NCBI RefSeq assembly: GCF_000306255.2
Contig: NZ_AKWY02000022.1
Coordinates: 71,164 to 135,163 of the forward strand
Source of the DNA: Leptospira noguchii serovar Panama str. CZ214
Lineage (GTDB): Bacteria > Spirochaetota > Leptospiria > Leptospirales > Leptospiraceae
Length of the DNA stretch: 64,000 nucleotides
Reading direction: 5' to 3'
Shown here: positions 1 to 22,501 of the stretch, in pieces
Layout of the letters: the number at the start of each line of letters is the position of its first letter
How positions within the stretch are numbered: position 1 is the stretch's first letter
Made by a program: the position numbers and the translations under genes
The notes under the pieces: model-generated
Databases searched by the model: none
What the model was told of the DNA's origin: nothing
What the model saw: only the letters and a program-made list of their open reading frames with translations

Positions 1-583
1 AGAGTACGTTTTCTTCCCCGTTCAATTCTGGTATGTGTAAAACTCTATCGCTTAAGATGGAGAGTAACGTGTCTTGAATTTCTCCGGGGCAACGGGATAG
101 TTCCTCAAAACGAACTATTTTTCCTGATTTCATACCTTCATAAATTGGAGCGGGCACTAGAGATTTTTCGGACGGTCCTTCCGAAAGCATGAGGGCGTAA
201 TTCCAAGAATAACGGATTTGGTCTTCTGTGGTTCCAGCGCTTCCTTGGATCGTAAGCGAAGAATCTCCAGAAATTGCGGCAGCCAAAAGTTCGCTCAGAT
301 AACTTTTGGCTGTTCCAGGTTCTCCGATGAGCATTAAACCTCGATTGGTGGCAAGCGCTACGATACAACATTCGATGAAGTTGCGTTCTCCTACGAATTT
401 TGGAGAAATTCCGAAATTTACATCGCCTAACACAAAATCAATGACGGCTTGGGGAGAAAGATTCCAGCCGAGTGGTTTTGGTTTTGTTTCGTCTCTTTTT
501 TTTAATCTTTCTAGTTCTTCCGCATATAGTTTTTCTGCGGGTGGTTTTTGAATGTCTAAAAGTGAATTTTGTTTTTCTGTCAT
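1..583 (-). CDS. MoxR-type AAA+ ATPase (YehL-like), C-terminus outside the window
   Basis: This is a P-loop ATPase of the MoxR branch of AAA+ proteins. Such chaperone-like ATPases usually work with a VWA-domain partner to remodel or activate other proteins. About 194 codons are visible and the frame runs off the left edge, so the C-terminus is missing. Translation from the ATG at 581-583 starts [15 protein letters not shown]. It shows a Walker A motif GEPGTAKS, a Walker B-like stretch [11 protein letters not shown], and [11 protein letters not shown], as in MoxR proteins. The WGR-DUF4132 gene lies upstream on the same strand, 440 bp away. That pairing parallels E. coli yehL/yehI, where VWA (yehP) and SWIM (yehQ) genes lie nearby; such genes would be expected beyond the left edge. 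The family call is firm; the YehL-like role is inferred from context. Confidence 0.85.
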   Translation of the reverse strand, partial: MTEKQNSLLDIQKPPAEKLYAEELERLKKRDETKPKPLGWNLSPQAVIDFVLGDVNFGISPKFVGERNFIECCIVALATNRGLMLIGEPGTAKSYLSELLAAAISGDSSLTIQGSAGTTEDQIRYSWNYALMLSEGPSEKSLVPAPIYEGMKSGKIVRFEELSRCPGEIQDTLLSILSDRVLHIPELNGEENVL

Positions 584-642
584 TTTCTATATTCTCAAAT
601 TGATTCGTTGTTTTCTTTTGCAAAAGATCGATTTTGTATTTT

Positions 643-737
643 AGAATTGTTGAAAAATTCCATAATTGCTATTATCAAAACTGCGACCGTTTCCATAAAA
701 CAAGAAATAGATTGAGAATTCATTTTTTAACAACTCT
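643..737. repeat. Dispersed ~95-bp element with inverted ends (copy A)
   Basis: The segment begins AGAATTGTTGAAAA and ends TTTTTTAACAACTCT, which are imperfect inverted repeats. The interior shares words such as ATTCCATA, AAAACTG and a run of AGAAA with 7674-7771 and 30318-30402. All three copies are intergenic. This looks like a small non-coding, MITE-like or hairpin-forming element. It lies between the MoxR and WGR genes. Confidence 0.6.
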
Positions 738-850
738 TTTGTGATTTTTGGAAACGAACAAATAAGTATTTTAATATATCCTAAAATTTAAATGTATTTT
801 TGTTTAAACGAACTTTTGTCCGTTTTTATTTGCGTGAGCGATCGAAGCGG

Positions 851-911
851 GGTCAAGAAATTGTTTTTTCGGTAAAGAAATTTTACAAAAAATGAATACA
901 ATTTTTTGACC
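851..911. repeat. 61-bp hairpin element with GGTCAA-type ends (copy 1)
   Basis: GGTCAAGAAATTG (851-863) faces CAATTTTTTGACC (899-911), a 12/13 inverted repeat. A second element of nearly the same size and the same ends lies at 60394-60456. It sits just 3' of the WGR-DUF4132 gene, so it could also end that transcript. The rest of 584-1022 holds repeat copy A and GC-richer, repeat-like sequence (about 930-1010), with no supported gene. Confidence 0.5.
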
Positions 912-1022
912 AATGTATTTCGACCCATAGGAAGAAATACTGAGTTGCTGAGAGCGCGACTCTGCGCTTGATCACAAAGTGATACCCGCAGAGGCACGCA
1001 CTGATCTAACCACATAAAGTTT

Positions 1023-5876
<4,854 letters not shown>

Positions 5877-6309
5877 AGTGTGCCTTTGGAATTTATAAAA
5901 AAGTTATTTCATAAAAACTTAATTTTGTTTTGGTAAGTGTTGCTTTTAGAGTTTCTCGATAACGCTCAAATGAAAAATACAGAAGGATTAAAATGCGCAA
6001 GATTTATTTTACTGCTTATTTCTAATGGATCAGAAATTTACTGACTCCATTTGTATCTTTGTTTTAAGTTTTAGCTTTCCATTTGGTTTTTATATCCTCC
6101 TTTCGTTATAATATCGCCGTTCCTTTTATCGCATTCTATAAAATGATATTTTTCTTTTTGTGTAGCCCGTAATAGCACAGCCATGAAATCAAGAGTCGCT
6201 TGAGTCTTTTATATTTTCAAAACTGTTTTAAACAAATCTAAAAAATTGGAATATACGTTACTGATCACAATTTTGATTGTGGCGGGGAAGAAAAAACGGA
6301 GAAATTTTT
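5877..6309. other. Divergent intergenic region, no gene seen
   Basis: This 433-bp AT-rich gap separates the start of the minus-strand WGR gene from the plus-strand LRR gene, so it must hold both promoters. No clear ORF, repeat or palindrome stood out. The only confident element is the AGGAG-like ribosome-binding site at 6297-6301 before the GTG at 6310. Confidence 0.4.
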
Positions 6310-7506
6310 GTGAAACGTCATCATTTTATATTTGTGATTGTTGGATTGGTCTTGTTTTGCAGTTGGCAAAGGAAAATTTATTATAATTTGGATGATGCTC
6401 TTGATAATCCCGAAAATGTTTTCGAGCTTAACCTTCTTTTTAATCGAGAACAACTTACATCCATTCCGAATGCAATCGGACGGCTTCAAAATTTACGGAT
6501 TTTAGAATTGACCGATGGTCAACTTTCGTCCCTTCCGAAAGAAATCGGACGACTTCAAAATCTACAAGGATTGTTTTTGAGTATCAATCAACTTTCGTCC
6601 CTTCCGAAAGAAATTGGACAACTTCAAAATCTAAAAAGATTATTTTTAAGTTTGAATCAACTTTCGTCCCTTCCGAAAGAAATTGAACAATTGCAAAATT
6701 TACAAGAATTAGATTTAAGTAGTAATCAATTTACAACTCTTCCGAAAGAAATTGGGCAATTGCAAAATCTACAAAAATTAGATTTAAGCGGTAATCGATT
6801 TACAACTCTTCCGAAAGAAATCGGGCAACTTCAAAATCTACAAGAATTAGATTTAAGTAATAATCGATTTACAACTCTTCCAAAAGAAATCGGACAACTT
6901 CAAAATCTACAACAGTTGGATTTAAGTGGTAATCAATTTACAACTCTTCCGAAAGAAATTAGGCGACGACAAAATATAAGATGGTTGAATTTAGGCAGTA
7001 ACCAGCTCGCGTCCCTTCCAAAGGAAATTGGACAATTTCAAAATTTACAAGAATTAGATTTAAGTAAGAATAGATTTACGACTCTTCCAAATGAAATCGG
7101 ACAACTTCAAAATTTAGAAAAGTTAGATTTAAGTAAAAATCGATTTACGACTTTTCCAAAAGAAATTAGGCGACAACAAAATATTACATGGTTGTATTTA
7201 GGTGATAACCAACTCAAATCTCTTCCAAAAGAAATTGGACAATTTCAAAATTTAGAAGGATTGTTTTTAAAAGGTAATCAACTTACGTCTCTTCCGAAAG
7301 AAATCGAACAACTTCAAAATCTACAACAGTTGGATTTAAGTAAGAATCGATTTACGACTTTCCCTAAAGAAATTGAACAACTTCAAAATTTAAAATTATT
7401 AAGATTATATTCTAATTCCTTTTCATTAGAAGAAAAACAGGAAATTCAAAAGTTGCTTCCAAACTGTGAAATTGATTTTGAAGGCAAAGGAGAAAGTGAA
7501 GAATGA
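6310..7506 (+). CDS. Secreted 23-residue-type LRR protein
   Basis: Leucine-rich repeat proteins of this type are numerous in pathogenic Leptospira and are thought to act in protein-protein contacts at the cell surface or with the host. I prefer the GTG at 6310: GGAG lies 8 nt upstream and it gives a clean signal sequence, MKRHHFIFVIVGLVLFCSW. A TTG at 6277 is in frame but has no such support. The possible lipobox (VLFC) has an atypical Phe at -1, so lipidation is doubtful. About 14 tandem repeats follow, pattern [21 protein letters not shown]. Two variants read RRRQNIRWLNL and RRQQNITWLYL. The tail KQEIQKLLPNCEIDF resembles that of the two LRR proteins at 54-57 kb. The binding partner cannot be read from the sequence. 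Confidence 0.85.
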   Translation: MKRHHFIFVIVGLVLFCSWQRKIYYNLDDALDNPENVFELNLLFNREQLTSIPNAIGRLQNLRILELTDGQLSSLPKEIGRLQNLQGLFLSINQLSSLPKEIGQLQNLKRLFLSLNQLSSLPKEIEQLQNLQELDLSSNQFTTLPKEIGQLQNLQKLDLSGNRFTTLPKEIGQLQNLQELDLSNNRFTTLPKEIGQLQNLQQLDLSGNQFTTLPKEIRRRQNIRWLNLGSNQLASLPKEIGQFQNLQELDLSKNRFTTLPNEIGQLQNLEKLDLSKNRFTTFPKEIRRQQNITWLYLGDNQLKSLPKEIGQFQNLEGLFLKGNQLTSLPKEIEQLQNLQQLDLSKNRFTTFPKEIEQLQNLKLLRLYSNSFSLEEKQEIQKLLPNCEIDFEGKGESEE

Positions 7507-7927
7507 ATTTTTGATTGAGCAATTTGGTTTTGTAAAAGCCAAGTGTTTTGGAAGTGCACTTTTTATGATTTTATTAAAAACTATATAATAGAGTATCACA
7601 AATCTTTATTATAAAAGTCTGTTTGAGTGCAAAGTATTAGGTATTTTTTCGTATAATTCATTTGTAAAACATTAGAGTTATTAAAAAATTCCATAGTGGC
7701 GATCAACAAAACTGCTTCAATTGACTATTGCCATCAAAAAGAAACTGATGGAGAATTATTTTTCAACGACTTTATTGTAAAAGGCTGTTTGAATACAAAA
7801 TATTAGGTTTTTCTTTGCATAATTTTCCGATTGCAAAACATTGTAATCTAACGTTTTCGTTCTTTAGAAAAAATTTATAGATTGAAAAACAAATCCTTCC
7901 CTTTTTTTTGAAATTTCCGGAACGAAT
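7507..7927. repeat. Intergenic region with repeat copy B inside ~70-bp direct repeats
   Basis: No gene is visible in this 421-bp gap. 7674-7771 is the second copy of the dispersed inverted-end element (AGAGTTATTAAAAA ... TTTTTCAACGACT). It sits between two ~70-bp imperfect direct repeats at about 7599-7670 and 7773-7842 (both contain TATTAGGT and end near AAAACATT). The arrangement suggests insertion into, or duplication around, a repeated target. Confidence 0.5.
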
Positions 7928-10831
7928 ATGAAGGAATATAGAAAATTTTTACGCAAGTTATGGATCAGTAGAATCGTTTCCGTTTCGATTGACTTTTGTT
8001 TGTTCCGTTTTATTTTTTTATTTTTATTTCTCAAAAATAATTTATCACGATTTCTAATTGGTTTTATTAGAAAAGTAAGTATTTTTAATATACTTCATTC
8101 TAGTTATAGATTTCTTTCTCTGATTTTGCGTTTTCGAAACGGCTTTTTTATAGTCGGAATTTTATTTTATCATTCTACTTTATTTTCTCAAAAACCAATT
8201 CGGATTGAAATCGTTATTTTGGATGAAACCGGGAATCACGCTGTTTCTAACACTCCAGTTGTATTTCAAGAAATTGGAAAGTATTTGATTACAAGTGGAG
8301 AAGGTTCTATCAAGGTGAACTTTCCTGCTCCCGGTTCTTACAATTTGAGGATCATGACTTCGGAAAAGGTTTTTAAAAAAAACATAACCGTGGAACACGA
8401 CGGTCAGAAAAAATTTATTTTTATTCGTAAACCCGCTCCGGGTGAGATCAGCGTTTATGGAGAAAAGGATTTAGAATCTCTTTCTAGATATACTCTTCAA
8501 CAAGAGGAAATTCAAAGATTGCCCGGGGCTCAGAACGACGCCCTTAAAGCGATCCAGACACTTCCGGGTATTACGGCGGTTCCGCCGATTGGACTTTCCT
8601 CTTCTTCGTTTAACAATTTAGTGAATAGCGTGGGGAACTCCAATCCGTATTCCAATAGCGAACGCGGTTTTTTGGTGATGAGAGGCGGCGGAACCCTGGC
8701 AAACGGTTATTATCTGGACGGTTTTCCTATGTCTTATCCTTATCATTTGGGGGATCAGTCTTCCGTACTAAATAATAATATTATAAAATCGTTTAATGTT
8801 TATTCTGGGGCTTTTCCCGTTCAGTTTGGATTTGCTACGGGTGGAATTATTGACATTAGAACTCCGGATACGGTCGCTAAAACTTTCTCCGTAGTTAATT
8901 TGAATACGTTTCTTTCGGACGTGTATCATCAAAATAAGATCTCCGAAAATTTATACGCGATCGTTTCCGCTAGAAAGTCGTATCCGAACGTTACTCTTTT
9001 GAAATTATATCCGGATGGTATTCCTCAAGACGCTAAATACGCGGATTATGAAGATTATCAAGCTAAGTTCAATTGGAAACCAGGCGCCAATCATACTTTT
9101 AATGTTTTGTTATTCGGCGCCAAGGACAAACAGAAATATACAAAAGCTCAAGACGATTTTGAAAACAGTAAAAAACAATTTTTTGGTCTGCAAGAAGCGG
9201 CTTCGGGTCGTCCTCCTGTAGGTCTGGATAGATTGTTTAGAACGAGTGGTTTTAGATATACTTATAATAATAAATCCTGGTTGGAAACTTCCATTTCTAT
9301 TTCGAATAATTACTTTAAAGAATTTTTTGAAGTAGATTTTAAAAATCCTCTGACGGCAGAACAGATTTTTGAACTTCAGAATGTTACGACTCAAAACGTT
9401 AATTTTTTAGAAAACAATACTAAGATCAATTTGATTGAAAGGTATCTAACGTTCCGTTTTGGAGGTCAGCTTAGAGATAAGATGATTCAACTTCAAGGCG
9501 AAGACATTAAATCTTCTAACTCTACGTTTTTGGATTTTTTTAACAGTTTGTTGGATTCTAATCGTCAGTTTAGGGCTTTGATTGAAGGGGATTCTATTCA
9601 TACGAGAGAGATTGCCGCTTTTGCGGAAATGGAATTTAAAATCGGAGGTTTTAGTATTCTTCCCGGATATAGGCACGATTATTATGATAAGGCGCACGAA
9701 AAAAAAGATTCTTTTCGTGGTAGGGCTGAATACGAAATTCTTAAGACCGCTACAAAATTTTTGGTCGGAACAGGTGAACACTATAACGCTCCGCTTCAGA
9801 TCGAACAATTTTCTTCCAGATCTGGTAACCCTAATTTAAAGATGGAACATTCGATTCATTCTTCCGGTGGAATCGAACAAAGGATTTCTTCGGATTATCT
9901 GATCAAAGTGGAAGGTTTTCATAATCAATATTCTAATCTTGTAACTCCGGATTCGTATGTTCAAGATCCGTATCAACCTAACAACGAAAAACGAGACATC
10001 GTAAATCATCCTGACGATGTTCAAGAAAATCCTTTGATCGTTAGAAATATGAATTATTCCAATTCTAGAGACGGATACTCCAGAGGCGTGGAGTTGTTTT
10101 TAAAAGCCAATCAAGGCGCCGCGCGCAGATTTTTTGGTTGGATTTCGTATACTAATTCGGTTTCGAAAAGAAACAATCATCAACCTCAACTTACGGACGA
10201 CGAGGAAAATCAAAGGACCAGAGATAATAGAGGTCATAGGCTTCAGTATCAGATTCATGAAGGTGGTAATTATTTTAATTATTACGATGACGGTAAATGG
10301 GAGGCGCTTGTAGATAACGACAAACTGTTGTTATACGACTACGATCGAACTCATATTTTGAATATTGTTTTTGCTTGGAAGTTCGGTCAGAGCTGGCAGA
10401 TCGGTAGTAAATACACGTATCTTACCAACGTTCCTATTACTCCTATTGTGGATTCTTCTAAGGCTTCGGGACTTGCGTCTACAGGTATTAATCTTTATAA
10501 TCCAACTTATTCAGAATATTATAATTCTGGCAGATGGCCGGACTTTCATCAATTGGATATTCGAATTGATCGTTTTATGAATTATCAATGGGGTTATGTG
10601 AATACTTACGTTGAGTTGATCAATTTTTTTGGAAACAGAAATCAGATTAGTCAGACATACAATAACTTTGGTCCTTATTCGAGAAACGCATTTACCAATC
10701 CTTTGACTGGGTTTACGACTCCTAGTAATCCTGCCCCGGTTTATAATTCTAATTATATTGAATCTACTGCGATCGGCGGTAAGATTAAATATTATCCTTT
10801 TATTAGTATAGGAATGCAGATTAAGTTTTGA
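7928..10831 (+). CDS. TonB-dependent outer-membrane receptor
   Basis: A 967-aa predicted outer-membrane transporter that would import a ligand using TonB energy. A carboxypeptidase-regulatory-like β domain (about 90-165) is followed by a plug: LPGAQNDALKAIQTLPGI near residue 200, RGGGTLANGYYLDGFP, and VQFGFATGGIIDIRTPD. A long β-barrel with alternating aromatic residues follows and ends in IGMQIKF, with a C-terminal Phe as expected for BAM substrates. The first ~65 codons from the ATG at 7928 are unusually long and hydrophobic. The best signal peptide (FFIVGILFYHSTLFS then Q) begins after an in-frame TTG at 8126, so the true start may be there. The substrate cannot be told. It is a lone gene without an adjacent TonB/ExbB/ExbD set. 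Confidence 0.85.
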   Translation: MKEYRKFLRKLWISRIVSVSIDFCLFRFIFLFLFLKNNLSRFLIGFIRKVSIFNILHSSYRFLSLILRFRNGFFIVGILFYHSTLFSQKPIRIEIVILDETGNHAVSNTPVVFQEIGKYLITSGEGSIKVNFPAPGSYNLRIMTSEKVFKKNITVEHDGQKKFIFIRKPAPGEISVYGEKDLESLSRYTLQQEEIQRLPGAQNDALKAIQTLPGITAVPPIGLSSSSFNNLVNSVGNSNPYSNSERGFLVMRGGGTLANGYYLDGFPMSYPYHLGDQSSVLNNNIIKSFNVYSGAFPVQFGFATGGIIDIRTPDTVAKTFSVVNLNTFLSDVYHQNKISENLYAIVSARKSYPNVTLLKLYPDGIPQDAKYADYEDYQAKFNWKPGANHTFNVLLFGAKDKQKYTKAQDDFENSKKQFFGLQEAASGRPPVGLDRLFRTSGFRYTYNNKSWLETSISISNNYFKEFFEVDFKNPLTAEQIFELQNVTTQNVNFLENNTKINLIERYLTFRFGGQLRDKMIQLQGEDIKSSNSTFLDFFNSLLDSNRQFRALIEGDSIHTREIAAFAEMEFKIGGFSILPGYRHDYYDKAHEKKDSFRGRAEYEILKTATKFLVGTGEHYNAPLQIEQFSSRSGNPNLKMEHSIHSSGGIEQRISSDYLIKVEGFHNQYSNLVTPDSYVQDPYQPNNEKRDIVNHPDDVQENPLIVRNMNYSNSRDGYSRGVELFLKANQGAARRFFGWISYTNSVSKRNNHQPQLTDDEENQRTRDNRGHRLQYQIHEGGNYFNYYDDGKWEALVDNDKLLLYDYDRTHILNIVFAWKFGQSWQIGSKYTYLTNVPITPIVDSSKASGLASTGINLYNPTYSEYYNSGRWPDFHQLDIRIDRFMNYQWGYVNTYVELINFFGNRNQISQTYNNFGPYSRNAFTNPLTGFTTPSNPAPVYNSNYIESTAIGGKIKYYPFISIGMQIKF

Positions 10832-11232
10832 ATGTAGTGAATGGTTTAGGAAACGGTCTCGTTTTTTCTAGAATGGTATTTGTCTGAATAGATTATAATG
10901 ACACGCCTTATTGCTTTGGACCATTTTTATACTTAGATGTATGAAAACAGCACAAAAAGTTTACGGTAATGATTAGAATGTCGTAAAGCTGACTCTTAAT
11001 TGAATTTGCGAAATGAATGGCAGTTAGACGTTTTTTCTGTCAAAAACAAGAATTACTGAAACCGGCCTATTAGATTTGTTTTACAAACCGTCCAGAATTT
11101 TAAAATTGTGATTGAAATATATTAAGATGATCACAAATTTTGTCTTCGTTACAAATACGGATTTGATCCAACCTTAGTTTAGTTAAACTAATCGACGTTA
11201 GTAAGCTGCTTTTGTGACGGTTTTGACCTAAA
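10832..11232. other. Intergenic region, no gene seen
   Basis: A 401-bp AT-rich gap between the receptor gene and the toxin operon. I see no ORF with a ribosome-binding site. The promoter of the 11233-20876 operon should lie here. An inverted pair TTGTGAT/ATCACAA with a 17-nt spacer at 11106-11136 is the only symmetric feature, and it is too widely spaced for a standard CRP-type site. Confidence 0.35.
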
Positions 11233-12513
11233 ATGACAATGTCAGATACAATCAAACGATATAAGACGTGTTTGTCGATAGCGGTCCTTATTTTTGGGTC
11301 TGTGATTTTTACGTTTTTGTTTGGTTTTAAATCGGGTTCGGAGAAAGTATCTAATGAATTTCATTTAAAAACTTTTTTAGAAATAGTAAGTTCAGTTTTT
11401 ATAAATCAACCGGAAGTTGTCGAAGATATAACGTCGATATCGGAACAAAACTCTACCGACAACTTGGGAACAGTTGGTGCTGCGTGGGAAGTGGGTGCGG
11501 AACTTGTTACAATTCAAAATATTGAAACTGATCATCCCCAAAAAAATTTAAACTTAGATCGTGTAGAAGAAATTGGGTTACAAGTTGAGAGTAAACTAAC
11601 AATCAACCCAAAAAGATCCACTTTGGATGAATTTTCAAAACTAAACTTTTTAAAAAGAAATTCAAAACAAAAATTCAATACGGTATCTTTTGATTTTTTA
11701 AACCAAAAATCCAACCACATTCAAAATATTGAAACTGCAAAGATATACAGTTCAGATGAATTGTATATTCAAGAAGTGGGGTGTTATTTTTCGGATAACA
11801 CTCACCAGAAAGATTTGGCGAATATTGTTGCATCTCCCTTTAAGAAATATTCAAAAATTTTAATTGATTTGTCTAAAAATGTTTTTTGGAATTTAGATTC
11901 AAAATTTAGTTCTTTAGAAAAAATAAAAATTCTATCAAAAACGATTTCAAAAAATCAACAAGAGGTCTTAGCACCGGCTTTTGATTTTGAGTTCAAAGAT
12001 AGAGTGAAAAGTAAAACTTTGATGGGCCAAAGCGAGAAGTTTGATTTTTCTACTCAATTTTTTATTCGTGAATTTGGTGCAGAACTGGGAATGTCCGAAG
12101 AGACTTTGTCTGGTTTTTCCATTTGGGAACTGGGAAATGATACTTTTGAAATTCGTATTTTAGAGAATGTTCATATAGAGAGATGGGCTTGGAATCAGAT
12201 CCAAGAGAAGTTAGAAGAATTTAAAAACAGTCGTTTGCAAAACAACATTCCTTCTCTTGCTAAAGGTGTAAAAGAAGGGCTGCTGTTTTTTCCTCGAAGA
12301 ACTCAATCTAATTTTAAAAGCCAGGATGTTATTTCTGCCCATTCCGGTTATACCTGGAAAGATTCCTATTTTCTAATATTGGATCATTTTTTAGAAACTC
12401 CTAAAATCAATCGTAAATGGATGCGTTATTATTCTATCCATTTAAACGGACCGCCGTTCGGAATACTAAAAAAGAGACACTCGTTTGGAAGGAGTTTGAA
12501 AGATGAACTCTAA
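11233..12513 (+). CDS. Hypothetical membrane-anchored protein, first gene of the long-toxin operon
   Basis: A 426-aa protein I do not recognise as a named family. The N-terminus has one hydrophobic segment (CLSIAVLIFGSVIFTFLFGF, about residues 13-32), so it is probably anchored in the inner membrane with its bulk in the periplasm. The middle is Lys/Asn/Ser-rich. The C-terminal part is more ordered, with RTQSNFKSQDVISAHSGYT. Its stop overlaps the next start by 11 nt (ATG at 12503), and that gene overlaps the giant toxin gene, so the three are probably co-translated. A role in export or display of the long protein is an inference from gene order only. Confidence 0.6.
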   Translation: MTMSDTIKRYKTCLSIAVLIFGSVIFTFLFGFKSGSEKVSNEFHLKTFLEIVSSVFINQPEVVEDITSISEQNSTDNLGTVGAAWEVGAELVTIQNIETDHPQKNLNLDRVEEIGLQVESKLTINPKRSTLDEFSKLNFLKRNSKQKFNTVSFDFLNQKSNHIQNIETAKIYSSDELYIQEVGCYFSDNTHQKDLANIVASPFKKYSKILIDLSKNVFWNLDSKFSSLEKIKILSKTISKNQQEVLAPAFDFEFKDRVKSKTLMGQSEKFDFSTQFFIREFGAELGMSEETLSGFSIWELGNDTFEIRILENVHIERWAWNQIQEKLEEFKNSRLQNNIPSLAKGVKEGLLFFPRRTQSNFKSQDVISAHSGYTWKDSYFLILDHFLETPKINRKWMRYYSIHLNGPPFGILKKRHSFGRSLKDEL

Positions 12514-13191
12514 CCAATCTTCTAAAATCCAATTTGACATTCTCAACTACGTTATCAAAAACCAATCAACGATTGTTAGATCGTGCATATTAGAATTCAG
12601 TCATTCTGAATCTAATACTTTCAAAAATTCTAATCTAATTCTAATACTTAAAACCTTGCGGGTCGCTTTGGTCGAAGGCGTTTCTACAAGTTTCAATCAT
12701 TTAATTTTAAACCTGAAAATGTGGGAACTACCACAAAAAACAACTTATACAGAAGAACACGTTATCATAGGATCACAAATGGAAAAGAGAGTCATCAAGG
12801 GATGGGTTTTTACAATGGCGGGATTGTTGAGTATTAACGGAAAAAAATCAGAAAAACAGACTGAGTCAAAAGATAAAAGAGAGATGAACTTTTCGAGCGA
12901 TACATATAGCGCAGGTTGTTGTTATGGGAATAGAGGTGTTCAAAAAGAGCTTGAGAACCATCGTTTTAAAAAACTTTCAAACAAAGACATATGTAAAAAA
13001 GAATCCGACCCTTTTGGAAATAATATATTAGAAATAAAAAATATAATAAAACGTGTAATAACAAAAATAGGTAACGGTCTTTTGTCGAAAGAATTAGTCC
13101 GGCGAGGGCAGCTAAAGAACAGCGCTCTCTATGGATCGCGTTGGAAACTCAGCACAACGCTCTCTATGGATCGCGTTGTGGGAGTAGTGTA

Positions 13192-13192
<1 letters not shown>
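12503..13192 (+). CDS. Hypothetical protein coupled to the giant toxin gene
   Basis: A 229-aa unrecognised protein. Its start overlaps the previous gene by 11 nt, and its TAA stop (13190-13192) shares one base with the ATG of the giant gene (TAATG), a typical translational-coupling junction. The N-terminal half (FDILNYVIKNQSTIVRS, LKTLRVALVEGVSTSFNHL) looks folded. Around residue 100 a hydrophobic GWVFTMAGLLSI could insert in a membrane. The last ~30 codons hold two copies of the word CTCTCTATGGATCGCGTT, translated as LYGSRWK and LSMDRVV. The C-terminus may therefore have been rewritten by a short repetitive DNA element, and the true ancestral end may lie earlier. Confidence 0.55.
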
Positions 13193-20418
<7,226 letters not shown>

Positions 20419-20435
20419 AGGAGAATGAGAAAATT

Positions 20436-20876
20436 ATGTTATTCAGAATAATACTGATTGGTTGTATTTTTTTGAGTTCTTGCGAAAAGCCAGAAAACAA
20501 AGAGGAAAGAAAAGTGGAGATGAAAACATATACTGAAAAAGAAATGTTAAAAGAATTTAACATTCTCCTGCCTAAAATTGTTAAAGATATTAAAGAAAAA
20601 AAGAACTTAATCCCATTAAGTGATTTAAGCACTCATTCAGGTGATTTTTTTTCATATGAAACTAACTTCCGAGGCAACATTAGAGATGATCTGGAAGTTA
20701 TAGAAAAAAATATTTCCTATCTTGATATAATTAATGTGCTAACTTTAGGCAAACGGTTTGTAGATGAAGAAAATGGTGATGGGATTCAGATCACTTATCG
20801 TAAACATAGCATAATGTTTCAATTTGATGAAGGAGAAGGAAAATGGAAAGTTTCAAGCATCTTGGTTGAAAAATAA
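20436..20876 (+). CDS. Small lipoprotein, candidate immunity protein for the LAS-type toxin tip
   Basis: A 146-aa protein starting at an ATG with an AAGGAGAATGAG Shine-Dalgarno region, 17 bp after the giant gene. The signal sequence MLFRIILIGCIFLSSC ends in a lipobox-like FLSSC, so the mature protein should be a periplasmic lipoprotein. The rest is Lys/Glu-rich with an α/β look and no motif I know. A murein-cutting toxin would need its antidote in the periplasm, and a lipoprotein directly behind the toxin gene fits. A truncated relative follows at 20955. The immunity role is inferred from position and predicted localisation. Confidence 0.65.
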   Translation: MLFRIILIGCIFLSSCEKPENKEERKVEMKTYTEKEMLKEFNILLPKIVKDIKEKKNLIPLSDLSTHSGDFFSYETNFRGNIRDDLEVIEKNISYLDIINVLTLGKRFVDEENGDGIQITYRKHSIMFQFDEGEGKWKVSSILVEK

Positions 20877-20880
20877 TTCG

Positions 20881-20926
20881 GCGAGGCCCGCAAAAATTAA
20901 CTTTGCAGATAATCTTCTAATATAAC
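20881..20926 (+). repeat. Post-cassette repeat, copy 1
   Basis: The sequence just after the immunity gene contains CCCGCAAAAATTAAC, TTGCAGATAAT and TCTAATATAAC. It matches 21051-21096, just after the truncated second lipoprotein. Related words occur behind immunity genes of the RHS locus (44001-44055 and 45541-45630) and at 28504. Confidence 0.6.
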
Positions 20927-20954
20927 TAAAATATTAAAGAGACATGAGAACATT

Positions 20955-21050
<96 letters not shown>

Positions 21051-21053
<3 letters not shown>

Positions 21054-21096
21054 GTCTCGCAAAAACTAACCTTGCAGATAATTTTCTAATATAACG
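21051..21096 (+). repeat. Post-cassette repeat, copy 2
   Basis: It begins TGAGTCTCGCAAAAACTAA, where the TGA is the stop of the truncated lipoprotein, and continues TTGCAGATAAT and TCTAATATAAC. It is nearly identical to 20881-20926. The first words recur at 45543-45561 at the end of the second TreTu immunity gene. Confidence 0.6.
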
Positions 21097-21277
21097 AAGC
21101 TCTGATTTGATTTTGACTTAGTTTTGATCTCAAATCAGAGAATTTGGAACATGAAATTACATTCCAAAAGTTGAATTTAGAAATATTCGAAGTAATTTTT
21201 GGAAATGAAAAAAGCATCAGGGCATGAATTGGCTCACTCGTTTTTAAAACGAGTTTAAATACTCTCACAAAAGAAGG

Positions 21278-22390
<1,113 letters not shown>

Positions 22391-22501
22391 GAATAGAGTG
22401 GAAAAACATGATGGTCCGAGAGCCTTTTTTTAAACCATTGCCTGTCCTAGTCCAAAAACCGTCACCTGTATAGTTGTTTAGGATTTGCATACTAACAGTT
22501 G

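Noticed and set aside
9446..9808. 120-codon minus-strand ORF inside the TonB receptor gene
   Set aside because: Shadow of the β-barrel coding sequence.
11106..11136. TTGTGAT/ATCACAA pair as a CRP-type operator
   Set aside because: The 17-nt spacer is far from the usual 6-8; probably chance in AT-rich DNA.
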